From the NCBI RefSeq assembly GCF_009858335.1, contig NZ_VMSE01000001.1, positions 1,922,001-1,986,000 on the forward strand: 64,000 bases of DNA, in the 5' to 3' direction. Position 1 is the first letter of the stretch. Each line of letters starts with the position of its first letter. Source of the DNA: Methylovorus glucosotrophus (lineage in GTDB: Bacteria; Pseudomonadota; Gammaproteobacteria; Burkholderiales; Methylophilaceae). The notes below the pieces were generated by a model. It was not told where the DNA came from and ran no database searches. It saw nothing but the letters and a program-made list of their open reading frames with translations. The position numbers and the translations under genes were made by a program. This document shows positions 55,597-64,000 of the stretch, one piece after another.

Positions 55597-56166
55597 TTAA
55601 GAAGCCTGCAAACGCTTGGCTAGCTCGGCTACGCGTTCGCCCAGATGTTCGGCAGTCAGCAGATCACTTTGTATAGGCGCCACATCGGCACCCTGGTCGC
55701 TATTGGCTTGTGCCATTGCGCCCAGAAAACTGCCCAGTCGATTCAAATCGTTTACTGAGCCCTGACTATGATTATTGCCGGGCAACAGCCCCAGACTGAC
55801 CCACAGCATGCCATGCTGAGCGGCAAATACGGACAGCTGAATCAGACTATCCAGCTTGTCGCCGCTTTGGCTGGCAGAGGTGGTAAAGCCGGCTGCAAGC
55901 TTGTCTTGCCAGCCGCGCTCGTACCAGATCTTGGAGCTCGCTTCCATGAACTCCTTGAACTTGGCCGACACCGAGCCCATGTAAGTCGGACTGCCGAAGA
56001 TAATGGCATCGGCCCCTGCCAAAAGTTCCCATTGCTGCTGAGCCTCTTCGCTGGTCAGCAAGTGAACTTGCGTGCCGGCGGATTTGCCAGCACCGCGTGC
56101 GACGGCCTGGGCCTGGGCGGCGGTGTGGCCGTAGCCACTGTGATACACGATTGCGATGGTTGCCAT
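55597..56166 (-). CDS. Flavodoxin/WrbA-like NAD(P)H-dependent oxidoreductase
   Basis: A 189-residue flavodoxin-fold FMN protein. The FMN phosphate loop is YHSGYGHTAAQAQAVARG and the flavin loops GSPTYMGSVSAKFKEFME and TTSASQSGDKLDSLIQL are present. It is shorter and different from the wrbA gene at 47953. AGGAGC precedes the ATG. It may reduce quinones; its nearness to pirin and YceI suggests a joint redox stress response. Confidence 0.9.
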   Translation of the reverse strand: MATIAIVYHSGYGHTAAQAQAVARGAGKSAGTQVHLLTSEEAQQQWELLAGADAIIFGSPTYMGSVSAKFKEFMEASSKIWYERGWQDKLAAGFTTSASQSGDKLDSLIQLSVFAAQHGMLWVSLGLLPGNNHSQGSVNDLNRLGSFLGAMAQANSDQGADVAPIQSDLLTAEHLGERVAELAKRLQAS

Positions 56167-56223
56167 GATGTGTGCTCCTGATGAGTTAGTTGAGATACAG
56201 CTGACGTATTGAGATAAAAGACC

Positions 56224-56952
56224 TTAGATCGACTGCGTTGCGGGAATGTGATGGGGTGGCAGATCAAACAGCAGCACTTCCGCTTGCGTCAGCGCCCGTA
56301 TGTCCAGCCGGGTTTCACCATCCATTCTGATCGCATCCCCTTGCTGCAAATCCTGTCCATTTGCCTGAAGGCTGCCCTGGGCGACTTGCAGGTAATAGCT
56401 GCGTCCACTATCCAGCGTCATGTCCAAGGTTACATCCTGATCAAGCACACTGGCGTAGAGATCCACGAACTGGTTGATCTTCAAACTGTTGTCACGGCCC
56501 TCGCGTGAGGCAATCAGGCACCAGCGATTATGCTTGGCGGCGAGTGGAAAATGCTTTTCTTCATACCCGGGTGACAGGCCATCCTGCTCGGGCATCAACC
56601 ATATTTGCAGCAGATGTGCCTGCGCGGTCTTAGATGCATTGAATTCGCTGTGAGAAATACCGCTGCCCGCCGTCATGCGCTGAACATCACCAGCATGGAT
56701 GGTCGATCCATTTCCCAGGCTGTCTTCATGGCGCAAGTCGCCCTGCAGCATATAGGTGATGATTTCCATATCACGATGGCTGTGCATGCCAAACCCGCGG
56801 CCCGGCTCAATCACGTCCTCATTGATCACGCGCAGCACTGAATAGCCCATATAGGCGGGGTCGTAATAACTTGAAAACGAAAACGAGTGGTAACTATCCA
56901 GCCAACCAAGATTGGCATGTCCCCGTTCACGGGATTTTCTAAGCTTGATCAT
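56224..56952 (-). CDS. Pirin-family protein (YhhW-type quercetinase)
   Basis: A 242-residue bicupin. The N-terminal block is RGHANLGWLDSYHSFSFS; metal ligands appear as GMHSHRDMEIITYMLQG (two His), SHSE with a third His and a Glu. Such proteins bind Fe and have quercetin 2,3-dioxygenase activity in E. coli YhhW. AAGG five bases before ATG 56952 supports that start; a TTG upstream would add five residues. It diverges from the LysR gene. Confidence 0.93.
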   Translation of the reverse strand: MIKLRKSRERGHANLGWLDSYHSFSFSSYYDPAYMGYSVLRVINEDVIEPGRGFGMHSHRDMEIITYMLQGDLRHEDSLGNGSTIHAGDVQRMTAGSGISHSEFNASKTAQAHLLQIWLMPEQDGLSPGYEEKHFPLAAKHNRWCLIASREGRDNSLKINQFVDLYASVLDQDVTLDMTLDSGRSYYLQVAQGSLQANGQDLQQGDAIRMDGETRLDIRALTQAEVLLFDLPPHHIPATQSI

Positions 56953-57049
56953 GAATGCCTTATTCAATTATATTGAATGACCTGCAGCATATTAAACCTA
57001 AGGCCAAGACGAGATTAGCAAATAATTTTGCATATCTCATTCAAAAAAT

Positions 57050-57952
57050 ATGAACACCTCTCTCACCATGGATGCACTGGAAGTGCTGGATGCCATTGCG
57101 CGCAAGGGCAGCTTTGCAGCGGCAGCAGAATCGCTGTTTCGCGTGCCATCGGCCATCACTTACACGGTGCGCAAGCTGGAAAGTGATCTGGGCATTGCCA
57201 TTTTTGACCGCAAAGGCCATCGGGCGGAGCTGACAGAAGCAGGCGCCGAGCTGTTGCGAGAAGGCCGACGCCTGTTGCAGGCGGCGCAAGAGATTGAATC
57301 CCGCGTCAAGCGCGTGGCCACCGGCGTAGAAACCGAACTGGGCATTGCCCTGAGCGACCTGTTTACTGTGGCCCCGATATACCGGGTGCTGGAAAAGTTT
57401 TATGAACAAGGCTTTGGCACGCGCATCCGGCTGATGCGCGAGGTATATGGTGGCAGCTGGGATGCCCTGGTAACTGGCCGTGCCGACATTTCCATAGGCG
57501 CGCCGGGCGATGGCCCGCCCGGCGGCGGCTACATTACCCACACCATGGGCACAGTGGAGTTTGACTATGCCGTAGCTCCGCATCACCCGCTGGCCGCCCT
57601 GCCCGAACCCTTGCAAAATCAGGATATCCAGCAATACCGCTCCATCTCCGCTGCCGATAGCTCGCGCGACCTGGCGCCCCGCACCTCCGGCATTCTGCAG
57701 GGGCAGGATGTGCTGACGGTATCGGACATGGCATCCAAGCTCCTGGCGCAGCAACGCGGCCTGGGAGTGGGCTACCTGCCCCGGACCATGGCCACAAAGC
57801 ATGTTGCCAATGGCACGCTGGTGATCAAACAGGTGGCTGAACCCAAGCCTGAGGTGCCCTGTTTTCTTGCCTGGCGCAGCGATGGCGGCAAAGCGCAGGC
57901 CTGGCTGATTCGTGAAATTTCCCAACTAGCACTGGATGAACTGCTGATCTAG
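57050..57952 (+). CDS. LysR-family transcriptional regulator
   Basis: A 300-residue regulator. The N-terminal winged helix (about 5-65) has MDALEVLDAIARKGSFAAAA and VPSAITYTVRKLESDLGI. The effector-binding domain spans about 95-295. It diverges from the pirin gene across about 97 bases, the classical arrangement in which LysR proteins control their neighbour. Its ligand is unknown; an electrophile or quinone signal would fit the context. Confidence 0.93.
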   Translation: MNTSLTMDALEVLDAIARKGSFAAAAESLFRVPSAITYTVRKLESDLGIAIFDRKGHRAELTEAGAELLREGRRLLQAAQEIESRVKRVATGVETELGIALSDLFTVAPIYRVLEKFYEQGFGTRIRLMREVYGGSWDALVTGRADISIGAPGDGPPGGGYITHTMGTVEFDYAVAPHHPLAALPEPLQNQDIQQYRSISAADSSRDLAPRTSGILQGQDVLTVSDMASKLLAQQRGLGVGYLPRTMATKHVANGTLVIKQVAEPKPEVPCFLAWRSDGGKAQAWLIREISQLALDELLI

Positions 57953-58066
57953 TGCCAAAATCCATGATGCAGCCTTGGATCAGAACAGTTCCAGGCCGCG
58001 CAGGACCAAGAGCATGGCCGGGGGAAGGCCATTTCATCCACCTAATATTCATCAAGAGCTGCCATC

Positions 58067-58549
58067 ATGATCAGAGAAAAACCAGAACAATACGACAAAG
58101 TGCATATTCCACGTGAGCTGTATGCTGTTAACCGCTATGCGGTCAAAGCCATGGTCTGGCTCAATGGCTTTGCCCACATCATCATCGGGCTGGCACTGGC
58201 CGTGGCCGTGCTGATGTTTACCTGGCTGTTTTATGTGGATGTACGCGATGCGGCCTCCGCCCACAATCTGGTACATGGCTTTTTGCATGCCCTCGGTACC
58301 CTCATGCTGCTGTGGTCCATTTCAGCGCTGATTACTGCAGAGATTCGTTACCTGCGTGGTAGCCAGCTGGAAGTGGAAGCGTTTATCGAAGTTGCCATGA
58401 TCGTGGTCCTGCGCAAGCTGATCGTCATGCCGGTGGAAGATGGTTCGCTGATCCCTTCCGATGTCGCCCTGTGGGTAGGCGCAGGCCTGATGCTGGGCAT
58501 CATGTATGTGCTGGTACGCTGGTCCAACAAATTCGGTAAAACCAACTAA
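58067..58549 (+). CDS. PsiE-family membrane protein
   Basis: A 160-residue protein with four transmembrane helices (about 28-52, 64-88, 104-122, 130-150). The motif VEAFIEVAMIVVLRKLIVM is typical of phosphate-starvation-inducible PsiE. Function is unknown. It starts after a short non-coding gap from the LysR gene and precedes moxR by seven bases, so it may be first in the moxR operon. Confidence 0.88.
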   Translation: MIREKPEQYDKVHIPRELYAVNRYAVKAMVWLNGFAHIIIGLALAVAVLMFTWLFYVDVRDAASAHNLVHGFLHALGTLMLLWSISALITAEIRYLRGSQLEVEAFIEVAMIVVLRKLIVMPVEDGSLIPSDVALWVGAGLMLGIMYVLVRWSNKFGKTN

Positions 58550-58555
58550 ACGCCC

Positions 58556-59476
58556 ATGTCCAGCCTGCACCCTGTCGCCGCCCAGATCATTCGTGCCACC
58601 TCCAGCATCATTCTTGGCAAGGAGCAGCAGATCAAGCTGGCACTGGCCTGCATTCTGGCGCGGGGGCATCTGCTGATCGAAGACTTGCCCGGCATGGGCA
58701 AGACCACGCTTTCGCATACGCTGGCGCAGGTACTGGGGCTGCAGTTCAACCGCGTGCAATTCACCAGCGACTTGTTGCCGGGCGATGTATTGGGCATTTC
58801 GGTGTATGACCGCAATATTGGCGCTTTTACGTTTCATCCTGGCCCGGTCTTTACGCATGTGTTGCTGGCCGACGAGATCAACCGTGCCACGCCCAAAACC
58901 CAGAGCGCGCTGCTGGAAGTCATGGAAGAAGGCCAGGTCACCCTGGAAGGAGAAACCCGCCCCCTGCCCACACCGTTTTTCGTGATTGCCACGCAGAATC
59001 CCACCCATCACATTGGTACCTTTCCCCTGCCAGAGTCGCAACTGGACCGTTTCCTGATGCGCATTCGGCTGGGCTACCCTGATCCGCAATCCGAGCGCAC
59101 CTTGCTGCAGAACAATGGTGGCCGCGCCCATGTCAGCGAGGTCGAAGCCTGCATCAGCGCGGTGGAGTTGATGGCCTTGCAGGCTGAAGTAGACCATGTG
59201 CACCTTTCAGATGCCCTGCTGGATTACCTGCAAGCCCTGCTGCAATACAGCCGACAAGCGGTGGATTACAGTGCCGGGTTATCGCCACGCGCCGGACTTG
59301 CCCTGCGGCAATGTGCGCAAGCCTGGGCACTGATGCACAACCGTGACTTTGTGATTCCAGAAGACATCCAGGCGGTACTGCCCGGTGTCGCGGGTCACCG
59401 CCTGCAATGGGCCGTTGGCATGGAATCCCATGCGGATAGCGGACTGCATTTATTGAATGCGGTCGCCATCCCCTAG
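58556..59476 (+). CDS. MoxR-type AAA+ ATPase
   Basis: A 306-residue AAA+ chaperone-like ATPase. Walker A is LPGMGKTTLSHTLA near 48, Walker B LLADEINRATPKTQSAL near 107, sensor 1 FFVIATQNPTHHIG and the C-terminal lid with SPRAGLALRQCAQAWAL. MoxR proteins typically act with DUF58 and von Willebrand-type partners in metal insertion or complex maturation. It overlaps the DUF58 gene by 20 bases. Confidence 0.94.
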   Translation: MSSLHPVAAQIIRATSSIILGKEQQIKLALACILARGHLLIEDLPGMGKTTLSHTLAQVLGLQFNRVQFTSDLLPGDVLGISVYDRNIGAFTFHPGPVFTHVLLADEINRATPKTQSALLEVMEEGQVTLEGETRPLPTPFFVIATQNPTHHIGTFPLPESQLDRFLMRIRLGYPDPQSERTLLQNNGGRAHVSEVEACISAVELMALQAEVDHVHLSDALLDYLQALLQYSRQAVDYSAGLSPRAGLALRQCAQAWALMHNRDFVIPEDIQAVLPGVAGHRLQWAVGMESHADSGLHLLNAVAIP

Positions 59477-60473
59477 CGCGGCCAGCACAACGCCTGTGAG
59501 CCGCCCTGCTGCCTTTATCAAATCTTCCCTGAACTGGACACGCTGGCTACGCACAGCCCGCGCTGATTCCCGCCGCGGCCCCGTTCTCACCACCCGCCAT
59601 ATCTACATCCTGCCGACTCGCGCTGGCGTGCTCTACGGCACCATCATCATTGCCATGCTGCTGGGCAGCATCAATTACAGCCTGAGCCTGGGCTTTGTAC
59701 TGACCTTTCTTTTGGCTGCGCTGGGCATCGTATGCATGCTGCATACCTGGCGCAATCTCGCCTGGCTGGAAGTCAGCCACTGCCAGGCCAGCCCCGTGTT
59801 TGCTGGGGAAGAAGCCACACTGGAAATTCGCCTCAAAGAATCCTCCGGTCGCATGCGTCATGCCATTTACGCCTCCTGCGCAGCCTGCCTGCAGCCGCAG
59901 AGCACCGACATCCCGCCCAGGCAATCTGGCACGATTACGCTGGCTTACCCCACTGCGCGTCGCGGCTGGAGCGAACCCGGTCGCCTGACCCTTTTCACTG
60001 TGTTTCCGCTAGGCCTGCTGCAGGCATGGTCGTATGCTGATACGGATTGCCGGGTGCTGGTTTACCCGCGCCCGGCAGCATCTGGCCGTAGTAGCGCCTC
60101 CAGCACGGATCAGGCAGGCAAAGGCAGTCGGGATAGCTTGCTGGGCGATCAGGATTTTGCCGGACTGCGTCACTATCGGCCGGGCGACTCGCCACGCCGC
60201 ATCGACTGGAAAGCCTCTTCGCGTGAACAAGGCATGTACAGCAAGCATTTTCAGGGCGAGCCCGTGTCCAGCGTCTGGCTGGATTGGCATGAAACCACAG
60301 GGCCCGATGGCGAGGAGCGCATCTGCCAGCTGGTACGCTGGGTGGTGGACGCGCATCAGGCTGGAGGTCGCTATGGCCTGCGCCTGCCGCAGCTCACGCT
60401 GGCGGCGGATCGCGGTGAAGCGCATTACCACCGCTGCCTGCAAGCCCTGGCACTGATGGAGTTGCCCGCATGA
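59457..60473 (+). CDS. DUF58-domain membrane protein
   Basis: A 338-residue protein. Two transmembrane helices lie at about 62-105 after a basic N-terminus. The DUF58 signature GLRHYRPGDSPRRIDWKASS is near residue 235. It starts at ATG 59457 inside the moxR end; a GTG at 59496 is an alternative. DUF58 proteins are usually next to moxR, as here. The stop overlaps the transglutaminase gene as ATGA. Confidence 0.93.
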   Translation: MRSPSPSAASTTPVSRPAAFIKSSLNWTRWLRTARADSRRGPVLTTRHIYILPTRAGVLYGTIIIAMLLGSINYSLSLGFVLTFLLAALGIVCMLHTWRNLAWLEVSHCQASPVFAGEEATLEIRLKESSGRMRHAIYASCAACLQPQSTDIPPRQSGTITLAYPTARRGWSEPGRLTLFTVFPLGLLQAWSYADTDCRVLVYPRPAASGRSSASSTDQAGKGSRDSLLGDQDFAGLRHYRPGDSPRRIDWKASSREQGMYSKHFQGEPVSSVWLDWHETTGPDGEERICQLVRWVVDAHQAGGRYGLRLPQLTLAADRGEAHYHRCLQALALMELPA

Positions 60474-62431
60474 GCGTTACCCGCCACGCCCTGCGCAACT
60501 TCACGCCGCAACGCCATGATGTGATCTGGCTGCTGCTTTCCCTGCTGGCGGTATGGGGCTTGCATATTGCGCACTTGCCTCTGTGGATCAATGGCTTGAT
60601 GGCGCTCATCTTCGGCTGGCGCTGGCTGATTGCGTCGCGAGGCTGGTCGCTGCCACGCATGCCGGTATTGCTGCCGCTGACATTGCTCGGTATTGCCGGC
60701 ATCGTCGCCAGCTTCGATGGGCTGTTCGGGCGCGATGCCAGCGTCGCCCTGCTCACGCTCATGCTGGGGCTGAAGCTGCTGGAGTCCCGTAGCAGCCGCG
60801 ATTTCATGCTGGTGATCTTCATAGCCTATTTCCTCACCGTCAACGCCTTCCTGTTTGGTCAATCCATGCTGGTCGCGGCTGGCATGCTGATCCCGGTGAC
60901 AGGCCTGACAGCCGCCCTGATCGGCCTGCAAAAACCGCAGTCGGGCTCAGACCAGGGCCTGCAGTTACGCCTCGCGCTCACCCTGCTGGGGCAGGCCATA
61001 CCGCTGATGCTGGTCCTGTTTGTGTTATTCCCGCGCCTGCCGGGGCCGTTGTGGGGCGTGCCCAAAGATAGCTACAAGAGCATGACCGGGCTTTCTGACC
61101 GCATGCGCCCCGGCGATATCAGCGAGCTCAGCCTGTCCGGTGCCACGGCATTTCGGGTCAGTTTTACCGGAGCGCCCCCCAGGGCCAGCCAGCTTTACTG
61201 GCGCGGTCCGGTGTTTGGCTATTTTGATGGCCGCGAGTGGCGTGCCGACAGGCGCGCGGGGTATCTGCCGCGTGAATCGCTATCGGTGCGCGGAGAACCT
61301 GTGCGGTATAGCGTGACGCTGGAACCGCACAACCAGCCATGGATGCTGGTGCTGGACATGCCATCGCAATTGCCCGCAGGCGCCCTGGCGAGCCCGGATC
61401 TGCAGATACTGGCGCGTGAACCGGTACGCACCCGCATACGCTATGAAGGCGTATCGCATCTGGACTACACCCTGGCGGATCAACTATCGCCGGTGGCCGA
61501 ACGCTATCTGCTGCAACTGCCCCAGCAGGGCAACCCAAAGGCACGCGCCATGGCCGAACAATGGCGCGCACAACTGCCAGACCACCAGGCGATTGTAGAT
61601 ACTGCTTTGCGCATGTTTCGCCAACAGGACTTCTATTACACGCTGACCCCGCCACCATTGGGCACGAACAGCATAGATGACTTTCTGTTCAACTCGCGCC
61701 GCGGGTTCTGTGAGCACTATGCCGGGAGCTTTGCCTTTCTGATGCGGGCCGCCGGGATACCGGCACGCGTAGTCACGGGTTATCAGGGCGGAGAGTTGAA
61801 TCCGGTCGGCCAGTACATGATCGTGCGCCAATCCGACGCCCATGCCTGGACCGAAGTCTGGCTGCCCCATCGCGGCTGGGTGCGGGTAGACCCGACCGCC
61901 GCCGTATCGCCATCGCGCATTGAAGCAGGCATCGCCAGCGCAATTAGCGAAAGCGCCAGCCTGCCCCTGCTGGCACGGCGCGATTACCCGCTGCTGCGCA
62001 AGCTCTACCTCAACTGGGATGCGATCAACAACGGCTGGAACCAGTGGGTGCTGGGTTACAATCAGCAAAAACAGGCCGAGTTGCTATCCCGGATTTTTGG
62101 CGCGTCTTTTCCATTGTCGCTACTCACGGCATTGTTTATCGCGGTCACGGCACTGGTGCTAGGCCTGATCAGCTGGGTACTGCTGCGTGACAAAACAAGG
62201 CGCGACCCGCTGCAACAGGTGTATGCCAGGTTTCTGCGAAAGATGGCGCGCGCAGGTTTGCAGCAAGCACCTGAGGAAGGCGCACAGGATTTCAGCCATC
62301 GAGCACAACAGCAGTTGCCCATGCAGGCTGCGCAGATCGCGGCGATTACGGCGCTTTATCTGCAATTGCGTTATGGCCGCCCCTCTAACGCCTCGCTGCA
62401 GATGCTGAAGCGCGAGATCAGAAATCTATAA
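60470..62431 (+). CDS. TgpA-like membrane transglutaminase (DUF3488)
   Basis: A 653-residue inner-membrane protein. Five or six helices in the first ~190 residues form the DUF3488 domain. A periplasmic transglutaminase-like domain follows (about 340-490) with the triad in GFCEHYAGSFAFLMR (Cys), DAHAWTEVW (His) and RVDPTAAVSP (Asp). A last helix lies near 545-570. TgpA of Pseudomonas is important for growth. The moxR-DUF58-tgpA gene order is widespread. Confidence 0.94.
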   Translation: MSVTRHALRNFTPQRHDVIWLLLSLLAVWGLHIAHLPLWINGLMALIFGWRWLIASRGWSLPRMPVLLPLTLLGIAGIVASFDGLFGRDASVALLTLMLGLKLLESRSSRDFMLVIFIAYFLTVNAFLFGQSMLVAAGMLIPVTGLTAALIGLQKPQSGSDQGLQLRLALTLLGQAIPLMLVLFVLFPRLPGPLWGVPKDSYKSMTGLSDRMRPGDISELSLSGATAFRVSFTGAPPRASQLYWRGPVFGYFDGREWRADRRAGYLPRESLSVRGEPVRYSVTLEPHNQPWMLVLDMPSQLPAGALASPDLQILAREPVRTRIRYEGVSHLDYTLADQLSPVAERYLLQLPQQGNPKARAMAEQWRAQLPDHQAIVDTALRMFRQQDFYYTLTPPPLGTNSIDDFLFNSRRGFCEHYAGSFAFLMRAAGIPARVVTGYQGGELNPVGQYMIVRQSDAHAWTEVWLPHRGWVRVDPTAAVSPSRIEAGIASAISESASLPLLARRDYPLLRKLYLNWDAINNGWNQWVLGYNQQKQAELLSRIFGASFPLSLLTALFIAVTALVLGLISWVLLRDKTRRDPLQQVYARFLRKMARAGLQQAPEEGAQDFSHRAQQQLPMQAAQIAAITALYLQLRYGRPSNASLQMLKREIRNL

Positions 62432-62498
62432 GGTTCAGGAATCTATAAGTTTCAAGAATTTAAAGTTTCAACAATTCATAAGCTTTAAAAAGTTATAA

Positions 62499-63053
<555 letters not shown>

Positions 63054-63116
63054 CCTGGTTTTATCAGCAGACATGCTCCAACAAAACCTCAGCTTTCACG
63101 CGCAACAGACATAAAA

Positions 63117-63139
63117 AAACCGGCCATTTCGGCCGGTTT
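63117..63139. terminator. Terminator between tadA and the Bax-inhibitor-1 gene
   Basis: Stem AAACCGGCC/GGCCGGTTT with loop ATTTC, between convergent genes; an A run on the left gives T after the stem for the minus-strand gene. Confidence 0.85.
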
Positions 63140-63169
63140 GATCCGCTTGCCAGCGATCAAGGCAAATCG

Positions 63170-63862
63170 TTAGTCACGGTCACCCAGTACTGCCATCAGA
63201 ATCTGCAGCAGGTTGACGAAGAGGTTGTAGATATCCAGGTAAATCGCCAGTGTAGCCATCACGTAGTTGGTTTCGCCACCATTCACAATGCGGCTAACGT
63301 CATACAGAATGAAGCCGGAGAACAGCAGCACAGCCACGCCAGACAGGGCCAGCGAGAACGCTGGAATCTGGAAGAACATATTGGCCAGGGAAGCAATGAT
63401 GAGCAGCACGATGCCGACCATCAGGAACTTGCCCATGAAGCTGAAATCCTTCTTGGTGGTGGTGGCAATGCCAGCCAGTGTCAGGAAGATAATGCCGGTG
63501 CCGCCTGCGGCAAGACCAATCAGCTGACCGCCATTACGCAGTTGCAGCGCCACTTGCAGGATAGGGCCAAGCATCACGCCCATGAACAGGGTCAGGGCCA
63601 GCAGCAGAATCACACCCAGGCCGCTGTTGCGGTTGGCCTGAATGCCATAGAACAGGCCGAACATGCCAGCCAGTGTGGCCAGCGCGAACATGATGGGGTG
63701 CTGGGCAGCCCAGCTGAAATTCATGCTCATGCCGATGAAGGCACCGATCACGGTGGGGATCATGCTGAGTCCGAGTAGCGCGTAAGTATTGCGCAGTACC
63801 TTGTTGCTATCGGCAACCAGCACTTCGGAATTACGTGCGATCTCATAATTGCTTTGCATCAT
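63170..63862 (-). CDS. Bax inhibitor-1/YccA-family membrane protein
   Basis: A 230-residue protein with seven transmembrane helices. It begins SNYEIARNSEVLVADSNKVL and has NTYALLGLSMIPTVIGAFIG, as in YccA/YbhL proteins. E. coli YccA modulates the membrane protease FtsH; other members may conduct calcium. GAGG seven bases before ATG 63862 supports the start. The C-terminus ends in NLFVNLLQILMAVLGDRD, with the conserved Asp pair. Confidence 0.94.
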   Translation of the reverse strand: MMQSNYEIARNSEVLVADSNKVLRNTYALLGLSMIPTVIGAFIGMSMNFSWAAQHPIMFALATLAGMFGLFYGIQANRNSGLGVILLLALTLFMGVMLGPILQVALQLRNGGQLIGLAAGGTGIIFLTLAGIATTTKKDFSFMGKFLMVGIVLLIIASLANMFFQIPAFSLALSGVAVLLFSGFILYDVSRIVNGGETNYVMATLAIYLDIYNLFVNLLQILMAVLGDRD

Positions 63863-63961
63863 TTGCGTTCCTCATCAAAAAAATCTGTACTTCAATCAAT
63901 TGTTAAGACTAAACAAACATCGGTAAAGTTTCAACCTTGGCATCACATTTAGCACGGCCCA

Positions 63962-64000
63962 TCAGGAAGCCTCGGCGAACATGTCATCCTCATGGATGCC
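63962..64000 (-). CDS. Possible C-terminal end of a gene entering from the right
   Basis: On the minus strand the last 13 codons of the window read GIHEDDMFAEAS then TGA, with coding-like codon use. It could be the end of the gene upstream of the Bax-inhibitor-1 gene. The stretch is too short to assign. Confidence 0.3.
   Translation of the reverse strand, partial: GIHEDDMFAEAS

Overview
The window looks like chromosomal DNA of a Gram-negative betaproteobacterium. The family Methylophilaceae (Methylobacillus/Methylovorus type) is my best guess, from gene content, protein style and moderate GC; this is inference, since no rRNA or methanol-oxidation gene lies here. Most of it is housekeeping and envelope DNA in short operons. 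There is no CRISPR array, insertion sequence or intact prophage.

Left end (1-9.6 kb): a minus-strand type II secretion operon (gspG-gspF-gspE, then PilM/GspL-, PilN-, PilO/GspM- and GspC/PilP-like genes) runs off the left edge. Divergent from it are a small exported protein, a large secreted alkaline phosphatase behind a cluster of CTGT (Pho-box-like) repeats, and a PEP-CTERM protein. From 9.7 to 15.6 kb come a KGG-repeat stress protein, a GIY-YIG protein, two overlapping photolyase-family genes (Fe-S type and CPD type), a hipBA toxin-antitoxin pair with regularly spaced operators, and tRNA-Leu.

The largest coherent system (15.7-29.8 kb) is a complete Lap-type biofilm adhesion module. It has a TolC-family outer-membrane protein with an unusual C-terminal NTF2/SnoaL-like domain, a LapG-like periplasmic protease, a LapD-like c-di-GMP receptor with degenerate GGDEF and EAL domains, a repetitive LapA-like adhesin with a TAAG cleavage motif, a LuxR-type regulator, and the LapC and LapB type I secretion parts. 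By analogy with Pseudomonas, high c-di-GMP makes LapD hold LapG and the adhesin stays on the surface; low c-di-GMP frees LapG to cut it off.

From 30 to 41 kb lie a PsiF-repeat protein, a tRNA Gly-Cys-Gly cluster with duplicated terminator hairpins, pgsA, uvrC, a tautomerase, a zinc-type CDF exporter, an EF-hand protein, sodC, rlmJ, a YqhA-like membrane protein, an unrecognised 211-residue protein, a DUF3016 protein and acnB. At 41.6-45.0 kb an orphan Mu-type/S24 repressor faces a PAS-PAS-GGDEF-EAL protein across an AT-rich region. That region carries repeated AATGTTRGG motifs, one of them over the -10 of a rightward promoter. This is the best candidate here for an undescribed regulatory circuit.

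From 45 to 52.6 kb are a second EF-hand protein, an overlapping purB-NYN-wrbA-hugZ-DUF2069 operon, and surE-pcm-nlpD without the usual rpoS. From 52.7 to 58 kb is a redox/electrophile-stress group: thioredoxin-like, nitroreductase, old yellow enzyme, YceI, flavodoxin-like, and pirin divergent from a LysR regulator. The right end holds a PsiE protein, a moxR-DUF58-transglutaminase operon, tadA, a Bax-inhibitor-1 family protein and perhaps the last 12 codons of another gene.
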